A DNA stretch of 64,000 bases from Branchiostoma floridae (GCF_000003815.2 NC_049996.1:11145944-11209943), one strand, 5' to 3'; shown: positions 1-13,830, numbered from the stretch's first letter. The notes: generated by a model from the letters alone, not told the origin. Program-made: numbers and translations.

Positions 1-3000
1 TTCAACTATTGCCAGCACATTCTGGTACACCCGTTGGTGGACGATCTCTTCTTGTGGATCTCCTAATTCTTGCCGCTTGCCACGTTTTAACACAGCATGA
101 TTGCCCGCAGTTTTCGATTCCGTGTCATGGCGTTTTCGGCGTGCTGGCTCCATCGGAGGTTTGTTTCTGGTCTGCAATATTGTGATGTTCAGGTTAACAA
201 TAGCTGCTACTTCGCCAGGCTGAACCCATGGTAGCTGTCCCTCTGCACGTATTGTTACCTGAATGTGGTCAATAGTAACAGTTCCATTTCGAAAGGGGAC
301 CAAAAACTGCCCACATACTTGCTGTGGGATGACAGCAGCTGGTGTTGCACATTCACCCAGAAGTTGAGCATGTGCTTGCTGGTACCTCTCACAGGCTTCT
401 CCTGTAAAATTGCCATATTTATGTGTTATGGTTATATTATATTACAGTGATGACTTTTTTCATAGCAATTGCAACAATAAGCTTGAATGTGTATACTGTA
501 GCTCATCTTAAGTTCAAGGTTCAATGTAAGTTACTGTATCTGTAGCTTTTTTATTTATTATTTTTGCTTATCATTATTGCATCTAACTTAGCTAATGAAA
601 TATGCATATAGGAATTCCTACAGTCGACTTTCAAAATGTGATAAAACCATGTTCTCAATAGTAAAAAGATGTTTTGTGTTATGCAATAAAAATGTATCTA
701 AATTTACTTACCCCGTAGTTCCAAGGTGGCATTTGCTCTGATAGTTCTATTGAAGAACTCTCTCTCCTCAGCAACACAAACGTATCTGGTAAAAGAAAAA
801 AATGAAATATTAATTTCAAAAGAGTTTAAACTCTAACACTGTTTGAATCTTAATCTGAATAATCATTTGGTGAACTTGCATATAAGCAGCCCCTCTGTGT
901 AATACACCAGCATTGCAAACAGGTTATATTACACTGAACAGATTGTCACACCTATACCTGTCCATACTGTGCCATTTGAGGCTATACAAATGTATATTGA
1001 AGAGTCCCATACCATATTTGTTAAGAGCAGGTCTGGTTCCATTCTGCAACAGTTCACCATTAAAGTTCATGGTAATCTCTTAAAAGACAACATTCTCTTT
1101 TTCAACAAGATTGTAGACTAGACTAATCAATAACTTACATGTATACCTAGCCATGGGCCTCATCTATCAACTTACTTTCCAGTATCAGCATCAGACACAG
1201 AATCAAAGATTATGGTGTTTCCCTGTGAGTTTGTGAATAGGGTGCCTTTCCGCAGCCACCTGACAGAGGGCGCTGGGTTCCCTCTTGTGACACAAACCAG
1301 CCTGGCGGGTTGACCGAGCGACCCCTCCACACGAGATGTGATGTACTGAATACTGGGGGGAACTACGGAAACAACAAAATTGGAGTTACTGCACAGAATC
1401 TTCACGTGTGCATAATACATTAAAGTGCATCGTTTTCAACCTCACAAACAATTTCTCATGCAGCGTGGAGACATTTCTACTGGGTGTCGAGTACAAGGAA
1501 CCCTGGTGCAAATCGATGGTACCCCGGGTAGGTGTCAGACTTTACTGTCAAACCTGTAACCTGTAACCTGTAAGTACTAGTAACTTCTGCACAAGGACCA
1601 CCTGACCATTGCGACCACTTTTTGGTGGTCCCTTAGATTATTTCTCCCATTAACACAAGCATTGAGAACCCTGTCTATAGTGACCACCCGTTGACATAGA
1701 CCAGATTGTATTGGCCTCCTGAGTGACCTTCTTGACAGTTGAGCAAAAGTAATAAAGATGCTTGCATCATTGTAAATCCATTGACATGACAGAGTCAACA
1801 GCCATTTGAAGACTCTAAATGCAATTAATAGTTATTGTTCATTTACACAGTTCTGTGGACCAATGCGGATGATGTACACACTCAGGTATTACCAACTTAA
1901 GGCATTTCAAGCAGATTCATTTTGGTCAGTATAGGAATCATTTATTCTGAGCTTTTTGGCAAATCATTATTTGGAACACTGAATGAGAGGTGCAACCACA
2001 TGATCCGACCGTACCTAGGAGAGTGATAAGCTTGGCTCTTGTTTTCAATTGTCTGTCAGGTAATAAAGTCTGGACCAATCAGATTGCGTCACGTTTGCCG
2101 CGTGGCGGGAAATCTGTTCTTGATTACTGTTACACCGGGATTTCCCCACCGTTCAAAACTTGTTTTCTATAAAGGCACATTCCTTACCAAAGCAGTTGCG
2201 GTATCGCTCAAGGAACTTTCGGTCCAGTTCAGAGTCTTGACATGTACCTGCTCCTCCCTTGTTCTGAAGTTCAGTCCTCCAAGCAGAGAAGGCTCGCAAG
2301 CATCCGAGATTCGAGTCAAAAGATTTAGGGTTGAAGTTGCAGCTGACCTGATTTAACTGTTAAGTACAATAATGTAGACAAAAATAATCAGAAATACTGT
2401 GACATAGATACACATGTAGCTTAGTGTATGAAATCACTAGGTCCCATATAGGGTGCATCTCATGATGTATTATTCATGTTTAGACTTATTTGATAACCCT
2501 GCCAAAAGTCTGTGAGAACCACAGCCGATCGCTCCCCAGTCAAAAACTTCTTGGAAAACAAATTTTATGAAACATGTAGAATAAAAATTTATACATAACA
2601 TTTCTTTCAGCTATTTTTCATTTCTTTTAAGAACTTTTCTATGTCTCGCCTCTGTAATATTCCATGGTGATTGCAGTAATCAGCAAAGGCTTTCAAATCC
2701 TATTGAGGATATGGATTTTTAAAATATGTCAATGTAACATCATGCTAATGTTACAACATGCTGATCATACGATCATCATCTGAGAGTGAATTCAAGTGAA
2801 TCTGAAAAGGATTGACAAATAATGCACTCTTTTCAACAAGCACAGGCCTAGGATCGTGAACAATGGACTGTCAAAGACAATGGACTCAGCTCAAAGATTG
2901 TCCATCTGCAATGCAAACATTGCTTTTTTTAATAGTCACCTGGATTAGGGAAACCGGGCTGAGGATTTAAACTCTTAACCTCTTGCTTAGCCTTAGACCA

Positions 3001-6000
3001 TGTGTGTATGTACATTATATTGTATGATATAAAGTGAAAGCAGACCTTAAGGTTCAGTGCTACACATGTTGAACACGGTTGGATGACAGGCTGACGGTTA
3101 TCCTGCAGACGTAGAGTGATGTTCAGGACTTGGTTTTCCTGCACTGCCAATGGTCTAAGTAACATCAGCTCAAGTGGAACATCACTACTACTGAGTTCTC
3201 TGGTCACCTGCAATAGGGAAAACAATTACCCATTGTCCATGAAGAGGCATAAACAGAAATAGTACACTACATTAGATTAAATGATGAAAACAGAATAGTT
3301 CTTAAAAGGTCTGACCACTGCTCTCAACATGTTGTTGACTGCTATATTGTCTATTATCATAATTATGTTATTGCCGGTTGTAGAGACTGCTAATCATTGA
3401 TGTATGCAGTATCATACACATGCATGACAAGTGTGCAAGCAATGAAAAGGCTGATGCCATATCTCACTATTTGCATGTACAGTATACGTATTTTGACAGT
3501 TTCAATTGTGAGTACTAGTAAATGCATGGAGAAGTAGCAAGGAATAGATAATATATTATACACAAATTTTTTTGAGACACAATTGACATAAGAAAATGAG
3601 ACATTTGACCAACAAGGTTATGGGAAATTTGCTACCCAATTTCAACACTGCGAATTATACTACTCCTTGTGCGGGTGAACATGCGCCACAGCATTTTGGC
3701 TGTGATCACACCTGCGGCACCATTAAAAGCTATCATTGCAGAGCGATGGACATCCAAGAGATAGAACAGAGATAATTCTTGAGCTCCTTACCTGTCCAAT
3801 AGCAGCAGAGGTGGTAGGTTCCCCACCCAGGGTGTATGTCACTCGTGCCTCCAGGTTCTGTGATCCCAGCTCTGCAATAAGTCCATGGTAGGAGTTGAAC
3901 TTATACCAGTAAACTGCAACCTGCATAATATTAAGAAGGATAATTGTGGTTTAAAATGAGCTCAGTCCTATATGTTGTAGTGTTTTAATTTTAGAAGATT
4001 GTATTACACAGAAACACCTTCATATGAATTGTGATCACAACCATAAGATTTACACCCCACCTATTGCTTGTGAATGACTCAGATAAATCATCGCAAAGCT
4101 AATCATGTTGGTGATCAGTTCTCTACCTTGAAACAGTCATACCCAAGTAAGAGACAAATACTTCCATACCGAGACGGCTTGTATTTCAAGGCCTGGGTTT
4201 GGTCTTTGTTGCGGCACAGTGACACTGAAAGTACCATCTTGTCCAGGCTGGAATAATTTCAAAAGTTGTCAGCAAAGATATCAACTGTATTTCAAACAAT
4301 ATTAGATAATACTAGACAAAACCATCAACAATATCTGGATGATTAACTATATGCAAGTTATAAAAACATGTTTTGTCCATATTTTACCAAATGCAGATCA
4401 ACATTTCTCAATATGATAATCGTCTTCATTATTTTCGTTTTAAGTTGACTGGCGTCATTTCCTAAACAATATTGTATTAACACTGACCTGATTTGCAAAT
4501 TGCTGACTATCTCTTGCACACTGCCGTTGCATTGATTGAAATAGAGTCTGGATAGACTCACATGTTGGATTTTCTACAGGAGAAAAAACACAGGTTCTAA
4601 ACTTCTGTTGTTGTGTCAGGAACACTAGATGCATTGTGACATAGTGTTTTAATGTACCCAGGATTACCTGAACAACACTTGGTCAGATGCTGTACGCTCC
4701 TACAACATCATAACAAAGTGAAAGTGATTGACTTGATATCCATTACAATGAACACATAAAAAAGTGTGTTTCCATACATACATGGATTTGTCAGGTGAGA
4801 GTGTCAACCATATGCCTATTAAACTTGTAGAAAACAGCTATCATAAAAATCAGGAAACATTAAATTTTACTCCTAAGGTTTAAGAAAATGTTAAAACATG
4901 GCTGAGGGGGTGAAGTCTGCTATCACTGCTTGCCTTGTTCCGCTAAGGATCAGCATCTGCTTGCTATGCCTTCCACACTGTTCTGAATACAGCATTAACT
5001 AACTCAATAGAAGTATTGGTAAATAATAGAGGAGGAAAAGAAAAATTATATTAACTTTACTGTGATATGTGTAATCATTTTATGCAGGGAGATGTTAATA
5101 TGCTAAAAGAGGAAACCTGATAACCTCTTTGCAATTAAGTCTTCTGTTATTAGTATTAGTCTTCAGTTTGTAAAGGTCAGAGATGTGAAAACTTGATTGT
5201 CTGGAATAATTGGACATATTTGAAGATGAAAGTGGAAGGGGTGTGGCCAGCAGGGGCAGGGACAGACAAGCGTCTGACAATGCCAGGTAACAATAAGAGA
5301 GAGACTTGATTTTTAACTTTCCTATCTGACTAACAAACTTGAAGTCTAAGAAAATTATTTTTTATGTATCCAAATGAGAATAACTGCACTACCGAGCCCT
5401 CTATTACTCTATATTACACATTTTAAGTCAACTCAACGCCATTTTCCAATATTCCAAGAGCTTTAAAATGTTCAACATTGACATTTGCAGCGGCATTGGA
5501 CAAAGATAATGTTCAGGCAAACAAAGCTATGGACTCTCAGATGATTATACTGCAGAATAGAATTTGTGGAAAGCCTATAGCTGGTAAAAAGACATCAACA
5601 AAACAACATAATTTTGAGATAGTTATACAGTTACTGTAAATAACTAGTTTCGGGAACTTGTGCAGGTGGAAATTGGTGAATTTTTTTTCATGCTTGACGA
5701 TATGAAGAAAGAGCGCTGTTCACATTTTAACTACAGACATTCTACCTAATGACGAACCTTACAGGAGGCAAGCATAGACAAGCATAGTGTACACAACACT
5801 TTACGTATGCCGTATGGTGCGTGCGCGGCGTCACCATTGTGCAGAACCGGTTTCGTCCCTCTGTCAGACGACAGCCACTATTGTGTTAAAGCTTCCACGT
5901 CTGAAATAGTTTGTAGAAGCGTAATACGCTTTTTTCAGTCCTTTCGAAGGTACTGTTGGACACAAAGGTGGGTGCCCCACATCAAAACCACATCGGACGT

Positions 6001-6513
6001 GAATGTTTATAACTTTCATTCCCGGACTTCTTGTTAAAGAAGTAACGTACGCCAATGTAGAATCCAGAAAGTGGCACGTCCCACGGCATGACTAAACAAA
6101 GGTGTTTCAATTTTTCCCACGACCCTTTTGACTTTAAAAATCAGATTTTCTTGTAAGTTATAGAAATGTCTGGTAAGCCTAAACATGCCTACATTGTGTT
6201 GATAAAATTAAAATGGTCACAAAATTCCTTCATTTTCCGCTGGAATGACCAAGAGGGTTAAAGGGAATTACCTCTCTGTATTCTAATTGAAATGGCATTG
6301 TCCTCAGGAAAAGATATCGATGTCCTTAAATCCAGAACAATTTTGAAAAGAACATGACGCCGCGCCATGCGAAAACTTACCTGGCGGCAACAAAGTCGGT
6401 GCCAGAGTGACTTCTCTCTGTCCATGGACGATCGTTTGGGATCCAAGAAAGGGCGATCTCACAAAGAACATCAACACAAACGCGAGAACAACCGCCGTAC
6501 AAGAACTGTCCAT
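1..6513 (-). CDS. Secreted Ig-domain protein with paired-Cys modules, 5' part (partial)
   Basis: Nine exons join in phase with GT/AG borders: 6513-6381, 4573-4488, 4247-4170, 3920-3792, 3207-3046, 2347-2188, 1362-1176, 785-712 and 401-1. The total is 1410 nt, 470 codons, and the frame stays open to the window edge. Start: ATG at 6513, followed by a hydrophobic signal peptide (about residues 1-25). Visible order: a Cys-x13-Cys helix-like segment (C49-C63); beta-rich stretch (74-180) with CSTC at 187-190; a Cys-rich segment from C199 to about 249; an Ig domain (250-336) with C273, W285, C315 and the DADTGKYVC signature; a second Cys-x12-Cys segment (C340-C353) followed by a beta-rich region; then ARRKR (423-427) and KRGKR (442-446), both furin-like. 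I do not recognise the whole protein and no transmembrane segment is seen. Extracellular location is inferred from the signal peptide, Ig domain and Cys pairs. Exon structure is well supported; function is unknown. Confidence 0.78.
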
Positions 6514-7160
6514 TTTAGGTTATATCAAATCCCCAGGCAGGGGCCGGAAGAGGATTAAAGGTGAGTGAGTGTCCGACTCAGTGCAGGTGGGCAGCGACCT
6601 GTGCACAATCGCGGAGCCCAAACCAGACCGCCCTACAGCTATTGAAAGGTGTTGGTCTGAAATTCTCACGCGTCACACTACTATCATAGTAGGGTTTGTC
6701 GAATCTTGTGGCTACCCTGAACCGGTGGAGCCTAGCACGAACTGGTAGCGCAGCCTGTGAGCGAGGTCACCGACCTCAGTTAGAGCCCATTACCACATGC
6801 CTTATTTACTGTAAACCCAGTTCAGTAATGACGTCTTCAGTAACAAGTATGACAAGAATGTTAAATACACCATTTACAGAAGTTCCCACGACTATGTAGA
6901 ATTCTTGGGTGACCAAATCTTAGTCCGATATCTGTTTTTTACGAAAAGTGACCGTCTAGCAACAGTTTTAAGACATGTCTGATGTTCAGGTAAAGCGGTT
7001 TGCGGTAAATAATTCATGAGTCAGAATCGCCGCACCCCCTGAGCAAGTCAGACGGCTATCATTGGCTATTGTGACGAGATCGCCAATGTTAGACTGAACC
7101 ACCACACCCAGCATTTAACAAGTCGCTTGTTTTCACCTCACAGTCTCTTGTTTACGTCTC
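6514..7160. promoter_or_regulatory. Upstream region of the secreted Ig gene
   Basis: This is the 5' flank of the minus-strand gene starting at 6513. The first part should be 5' UTR. I see no clear TATA box in the right place, but there are CCAAT-type motifs in both orientations near 7050-7070 (cattggctattg). No coding exon is recognisable. Assignment as a promoter is by position only. Confidence 0.25.
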
Positions 7161-7977
7161 TACGTTTTGTTTCCTAATTTCTGTAACGTAAACATTGATG
7201 ATATTCCCTTTTTCTGTGGACGCAAAGACCACCTTTTAACACCCCGACACACACACACATACACCTTTCCTTCAATAATAGATGTGTTCCCACCACCTTA
7301 CGTTTGAACTTGAATGACCTAATCGAAGCAAAAGCCAGACACATGAACGGTGCTTCCAGCAAGGGAATACAATATTTGAAAAGATCTAAACGTTTCATAG
7401 TTATCGCTGTCTATCTGAACGTAGATTTTGAGATAGACCTTATATGCATCGGAGGTAAAGAACAATAGTAGATTATAACAGCGTCACGAGCGGCTTAATT
7501 TTAATGTAGTGGTCTCCGTTTATGCCCTTGGGGTAAGGGTTACTCATAAACTACCTGCGCTATCTATCCCTGGTTACCACTAGAAATCCTTGCGTAAAAT
7601 AAGAACCACGTATGTATGAAGTACTGTACTGTACTCAAATGCTCATCATACACTCTTTTAACTTTTACAAAAGTTTGTCTTCACTCTTGTGTGAAGGATT
7701 TATTCAGTAATGATCAGAGCTAGAAGAACAATAACAATGTCATTAAAGACGAACATCTCATATGTTAATGATTTGAAATGAAGACAAATTGTGGATGAAT
7801 CGTCTCAGTCTATATTCTCTCGTGTCAATGGCCTCTAATCTTGTTGTTATCCGTGACAATCCACCATGTCCAGATCTATAAAGGGCCAGGTGTGGCCGAA
7901 AGAATGCCGCTGCGATGAGGTAAGACTGGAACAAAGCCTTCACAAACAAGAGATCTACGCTGGCGCCTCGGGCCATG

Positions 7978-9555
7978 TCACACTGTAAGCTCTCTCTGGG
8001 GACAGCAAAGCCTAGGGATCGGGAATTGTTTGTTTATCAATCCGGTCTTTGGGGCCGACCACTTCCAAACTTAAATCAAAAGTCTTGGAACGTGAAGATC
8101 TCCGCTGGAAAAATCACCGCAAACTCCACTAGTGGGCACACGCAGTTTTTACGCAGGGTTGAAAAACTTTTAGAACTCGGTCAAAATATACATGTAATAG
8201 GTAGGGGGTCTGAGCTTGCATTGGAGAAGAATGTATTCGAGTGTTGTAGCCGATTTCTACAACTGTTCCACTAAACAGGATGTTTGGCAGGGTGTACCCA
8301 CTTACAAGCTACACAGGAAGAATGCCGTACGGTAGTTTTGACTACATATAGTATTATTGATGGCGTCAAGGAGTCTGTGCATATTCGGGAGAGTGGCAAA
8401 TTTCAGGAGAAAATACTACATTTTGACAGTAGGATGGAGGAAGAATGGGAGGATGAAATGATGATAGATGGACGGACGGACGGGATATCGTTTGTTACTG
8501 GATCAAGGAAAGGGGCTGTGTTTGGTGTCCAGACGTCAGGTGCCTTACCTCTTGCCAAGACATTGGCGTTGCTCTTAACCGGAGCAGATTTACCGATGGA
8601 ACCCTGTAAATGAATGATAGAGGATAGCACAACGTCAAGGATTTCAGCCCGTACACACACTAGTCAATGTTAACTCTTAAAGAGCGGGTGAGCAAAGAAG
8701 GCCTTTTCTGTTCCTGGCCGGGTGTGAATGGAAATATTTTGGGTGTAGGTTGATTAACAGTATACTTACCACGGATTTCTTGGAAACGGAGAAAAACGGA
8801 GCGGGCTTGGCTTTAACAGATAGGGAGATCGGATAGTCCACCTGTGGGAAAGAAACGAGACTTTTCAAATACAGGTGCATTTATATACATTATATGCAAC
8901 TCTCCAGTATCACCTCTAATCGAAGTAAGCATATTTGAATGATAATATCAGAATATTGATATCAATCAGGTACGTTGAGACTACGCGCTTAGGAGAAGTC
9001 GGTCTGAAGCAGCTCATTCTGTGCGGAAGAAATGAACCAACCTCACACGGCGTATTCTTGTATATGGATGCAGTTATAGGAACCAATCCGTGATTAACAA
9101 CACTTACCGTCTGGCCGCTACTTTCCACCTTACATCTGAGGGTCACCTGTACAAGGTACAAACATGCTGTAAAACTCTTCTTTCTTTAAGTGGCTCATTT
9201 CTATCGTTCAATACAATATCTCGATATCTTTATTTCACAAATTGTCAAACTGTTCTATTCGTAGTTCCAATGGCGGAAATGCAGAGCACGACAATTAAGT
9301 ATAAATGACATTTCTGCTGACCATTGTATTGTTAAGTTGGTTTGTTTTTACTTCTTCTGCACCCGTTTCTGATAATACCAGGACGGCCCGGTGCTCTGAC
9401 GTCACGTTCAATGCCAGGTATTTCCTCTTTACGTCTACTTGGTCATCGTGCGTCACGTGCAGAGTGACGTCAGTGTCAAGTCTACCTGTCAGGAAAACCG
9501 AACCTACAGGTGTTCCTAGTGGGAAAGAACGATACCATACTTTTATGCTTGCTCC
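7978..9555 (-). CDS. Candidate multi-exon gene, unidentified
   Basis: Exon-like blocks in compatible phases on the minus strand: 9555-9352 (68 codons, starts GASIKVWYRSFPLG), 9146-9108 (13 codons, VTLRCKVESSGQT), 8841-8770 (24 codons, starts VDYPISLSV), 8603-8549 (18 codons plus 1 nt, starts GSIGKSAP). A possible last exon from 7982 adds one codon and then a TGA at 7980-7978. Each block has an AG before it and GT after it. The donor at 9352 (GAA|GTAAAA) is weak. The first block reads like a beta-sandwich with NVT and NNT glycosylation sites. No start exon was found and no family is recognised. It lies head-to-tail upstream of the secreted Ig gene. It could be a real gene, a decayed copy, or partly chance. 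Confidence 0.35.
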
Positions 9556-12500
9556 CTGACAGCTTCGTAAAGACCGATAGTGTCCTTTTTGTTGGAACAA
9601 AATCGGGCAATTCAAGACAAAGAAGGAGAACGTAATCATATTCAAATTACATGTTGGAATTGAGTAATAATTGTGACAATGTCTAAATGAAATTCACATG
9701 CAATTAATTTTGTAGAGGACAGTATTTTTGACATCATATCACGTAGATGTCTAGCAGTGGATAGTATGACAGCACCAAGGTCAAAGCAACTAGCACCATT
9801 CACCTGCAGCGGAATTAATTGGTACTGCAATGTCAAGAGCCGTCCGTCCATCTCTCAAAATACAGGGCTCTGTTGTGTCGTTCCAAGCTGCATGTGCAAA
9901 CGAAATGAGTCGACTTAATCTTAAGTCTTTATAAGTTTATAAGGTACAATGTAACTAGATAGAATGGCAAACTACATGGCAAGTTTTTTAAAACAAACTT
10001 CGCCAAAATGAAGATACACAGCTGGTGTAGCCATTGTTCATCATCATCTGGCGGGCGGGGGTTGTTGTAGGAAGAGAAAACAATTTATAAACATCATATA
10101 GATAATGTTCCAGATATCGTCGTTTCTTTCATATACATGGTTATAAATCAACATTAGAACATGAAAAATTGAGACAACAGCAGACTACTGTTGAAAATCA
10201 GACATGACGTACCCATGTTCAGTTCTTGTCCCTCAGTACTGCAGCCACCGAACGTTGGAAACAGCGCCAACTGGACCAAGAACGTTGTTACCGAGTTCCG
10301 GCACAGTAGCATCGCGGAAAGATATAGCGTTGGAGTCTCGTTTAAACCGAGAAAATGGCAAGCTAATATAACGTGATGAATATACTCCTGTAGGAAAGCT
10401 TAGCGTGAAGATTTGAGGGGTTTACGTCCAAATGATGATCCGCTTTCCCTGTGTGTTTTGTCCCTAGTGGCCACTCCTAGAAAAATGGATCCGTCCAAGG
10501 GTTTCGCCTGATGGAATCTACGTCATGCTCATTACAATACAAAGCATATACAGACAAAGGCGTTAATTACAGTTGTCAAGAAGTGCCAACAAAAGTTCAT
10601 ACACTTAGTCAAGTCCTCGTCAAACGTGAAAGAATGGAAAGTTGTAAGCAGGGCATCTCGACACAGTTCGATTTCGAATATATATCAATTTAATTCATTG
10701 ATTGTAATGCAAACGTATAGTGCTATGGGGACTCTGAGATCAACTAGGGATTTCTAATCGCTAAGGAACAAACCAACACTATGCCAAGAATGCGAACCCC
10801 GATTCTTGCCAGTGACCTACTGTGACAAAGTGTTCTTTAGCTAAATAATAACTTCTGGACAGTTTTAGGACATCGAAGAATGATAGGCTGTGGACGAAAA
10901 GACATGATCTATTGCTCCGACCTAGAAATACATAGCCTTTCAGTATCAATTCAACCATCAGCTGCTAGCCTCTACCAGACTATAAGTATGCTGGCTATGT
11001 AGTGAGAATTTAAAAAAAAATAGTTCTGGAGACAGTTAACGTTGTAGATCTGTCGTACCAAGGAGGTTGTAAGATAATTACTGCAAATTACTATTGCGGG
11101 CGGGGTTATGGCGGACTCTTTTCCTGAGACAGTGGAAGACGAAGGATCTCAGCATTTCTGTGATGTGTGGGTTTTGTGATGTTAGAAGGAGAATTATTTT
11201 CTTTTTTCCGTAAACGCGGAGAAATTAGGGATCGTAGATGGAACAGTACTACTAGTTTGTTTCGTCTTCCAATGCGTTTGACTTGGCAGTAAATACATTA
11301 AACTTCATTCACACACAGGCTAGGCCAGATCGCCATAACCCCCTTGGTCGTACGTCAGTCGTGTAATGAAAAGAAATGCATATAGTAGATCTTTGTCAAC
11401 GGCCGGCTCTGTCACAGCCTTCCTGAAAATTCTAGTACAAAAAAGGCGGCACATGTGACATTTAATAGGCCTTTTTTTGGTCTTTCCGGGCTGGAAGCAA
11501 ACCACCAGACCCCCGCCCCTCACAAGGCACCTTATGGGGTGACCCTATCATTATCCCATTATTTTCACTATTTAGAAATAAACCTTACTAAAGCTATTTT
11601 GAGGCAGGCAAATTGGAGCTTGAATACCATTGCCATGGTAATGGCGCCATACCGCTACGTCATTGGTTCATACATTGCACGGTGGGTCCGTTTCCATGGC
11701 GACGCAAAGACAAGCTCACATGCTCGCCATATCCATGACGTAATAACGTCTATTTTTGGCGAGAGTACTAATGGATGTATAGGCTGTGACGTCAAAGGTG
11801 GGGAAGAAAAAAGAAAGGGTCAAAAAAGGTCAAGAGACGATATTTTGTGTCCTGTGCCCTGGTTTAATCAATCAAGAAGAACAGGGAAGAAAAATGACAT
11901 ATGCATATGCATAACGTTACATGTATGTTTGACATAATGATAAAAGTAAATTCAAAACCACAACAAGTAACTTTTATGGCCTCACACTGCAATATTCATT
12001 ATTTGATATGGCGTATAAATACGCAACTTTTATTGTCGCAAATCCATTAAACAATATTGTCTGGAGATGTTCTAATTTATATTGCAATAGCACATTCTGT
12101 AACCAAGCAAAAAGCCCCAAAATCTGACAGGTTAGTCGATGTTTATGACATCTATAACTGCACTTTTTCACTATACACAAGAGGCACTTTTTTGCCGTCA
12201 GCCGCTGACAAAGCTTTCGTGAACACATGTACATGATCGGCCTATATCAAATGTCTAAACTTTTTGGTACATAAAGTAAATTTGGTCCGCATGGTAGAAT
12301 GATTTGCAAACTTGATTCAGTCAGGCTCCCGTTATCCCGACTGTCCGTCACAATTATCAGTTCGACCAATGAGAGAATGGCAATTAGCGCCACGACTAAT
12401 GAAGAGTGGCTACCTCCAAATATTTGCGTCTTATGGTTCTATTTCACATTTCTACGTTTTGGTGAAGGTGGATACGGACACTTTTTGTGGCAAAGATGTG

Positions 12501-12830
12501 TCGAAATGGGCTTTGTTTTTGGCATATAATAAGCATACTGTGAGCACGAATATTTGTGAGCAGTTCTGTGGAGTGATTGTCAATCTTGATTGGACGAGGA
12601 AGTTAATTGAATCAGGGCTATTTTGAACACCTGTGGCATTCAACCTCGTGCGGAGCATGTTGTTATGTGATTTTTCGGGGGCAAATTTTGGGGTTTTACC
12701 CGACTTTTACCGTTTTGGTCGCAAAAATATCTCTCGTAACTTGTGCAACGGTTCTCCGGGATGTTTCTGCGGTGGATTTAGGGTAACCTTTGGATTTTTG
12801 AGGGAGAAACTTCACATTTCCTGACCTTGT
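9556..12830. other. No confident gene; possible stray exon at 10241
   Basis: No confident exon chain here. A protein-like plus-strand stretch follows an AG at 10238-10240 (PPNVGNSANWTKNVV onward, open to a stop at 10374), but no partner exon was found. From about 12350 to 12840 the sequence has several CCAAT/ATTGG motifs and could serve the plus-strand transcript that follows. Confidence 0.3.
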
Positions 12831-13439
12831 GAATTTGGAGAAGAAACGAAAATGGTGACTGTCATGTCGAAACCACGGCGGTGTTGTGAAGACTCGTTCT
12901 TTAAGGTAAGATAACCAACTATCTCTTGTAGTGTCATTCCAGTAAAACTGTAACTACAAATTATGACTATTCTGTGTAAAATTGTGTGTTTCTACGGACT
13001 CGTCTCCTAGGTTAATGTCGGTTCGTACTTTACATTTTTGTATGTATTTTTTCTTGAATGTCGTGTCATTGAGTACTTTTTTTGGGGGGGGGGTATTTCC
13101 CCCGTGTCGAGTTGCATTGGCTCTTGAAAAGAAATAAAAATGCGGTACAGAAAAACTAGTACTGTTATAAAGATATTTGTTTTGTTTGAAATCTCCGCCG
13201 ACGTGATAAGCCTGATTGGGCGACCACCTGTTGGAATGTGCGGCACCTGAACGGCGACCAATGAGAATGGTGTTGCTGTCTATCAAAGCCTTCCTGTGTT
13301 CCCCGCAAAAGCTATTGTAAACAATGCAGAGCTGCAAAGCTTCAAGGGCTGAGATATTTGGATGGTATCTAAAAGATTTTTTTTTTTAATTAAGCAAGGC
13401 TATATAACGTCTTTGGTTTAAGCTTACATTCTGTGGTTT

Positions 13440-13830
13440 AGCTTTGACAGGAATAGGATAGTTTTAGGATAGTTTTATTGCACAACAATTGTACGGGGTA
13501 CAAAGTATGGCATCTACATAACTACAGTTCTATAACTTAGCGCTTATCTAACTAATACAGAAGTTTCTTACAGTCATTGGAGGCTTTTACAATCATTGGA
13601 GGAATTTCTAATGTCTAAACCTTCTTTGATATATTTTCCTATATCTGCCATGCAGGGATTGTCACATGTCATGATGTATTTGAATTTGCACTTCAGGTCC
13701 ATTGAGGTAAAGCCTTGTGTATAAGATGACAGCCTTGTGTACATAGAATTTCGTATATCAGAATATTTGGGACATACAACCATAAAGTGATATTCGTCTT
13801 CAATTAGCTCTGGACATAATACATGAAGTA
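13440..13830 (-). pseudogene. Non-LTR retrotransposon reverse-transcriptase tail
   Basis: The minus strand reads CPELIEDEYHFMVVCPKYSD, followed by IRNSMYTRL and a basic tail ending at a stop near 13574. The pattern ED-E-x-HF-x3-CP-x-Y-x3-R is the familiar C-terminal Cys/His motif after the polymerase domain in many non-LTR elements. The rest of the ORF is absent, so this is a 5'-truncated copy, normal for non-LTR insertions. The 3' side (13440-13570) is the presumed 3' UTR. The clade (CR1-, RTE- or Crack-like) cannot be set from this fragment. Confidence 0.7.

Noticed and set aside
5807-6055. Opposed 76- and 63-codon ORFs between exon 1 and exon 2 of the secreted Ig gene
   Set aside because: No splice borders in the needed phase; exon 1 joins exon 4573-4488 directly in phase.
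7490-7565. Possible small foldback (tagtggtctcc ... ggttaccacta)
   Set aside because: Only seven bases pair reliably; too weak to call.
11455-11937. 160-codon plus-strand ORF
   Set aside because: No recognisable domain, low-complexity basic end, no splice partner; likely chance.
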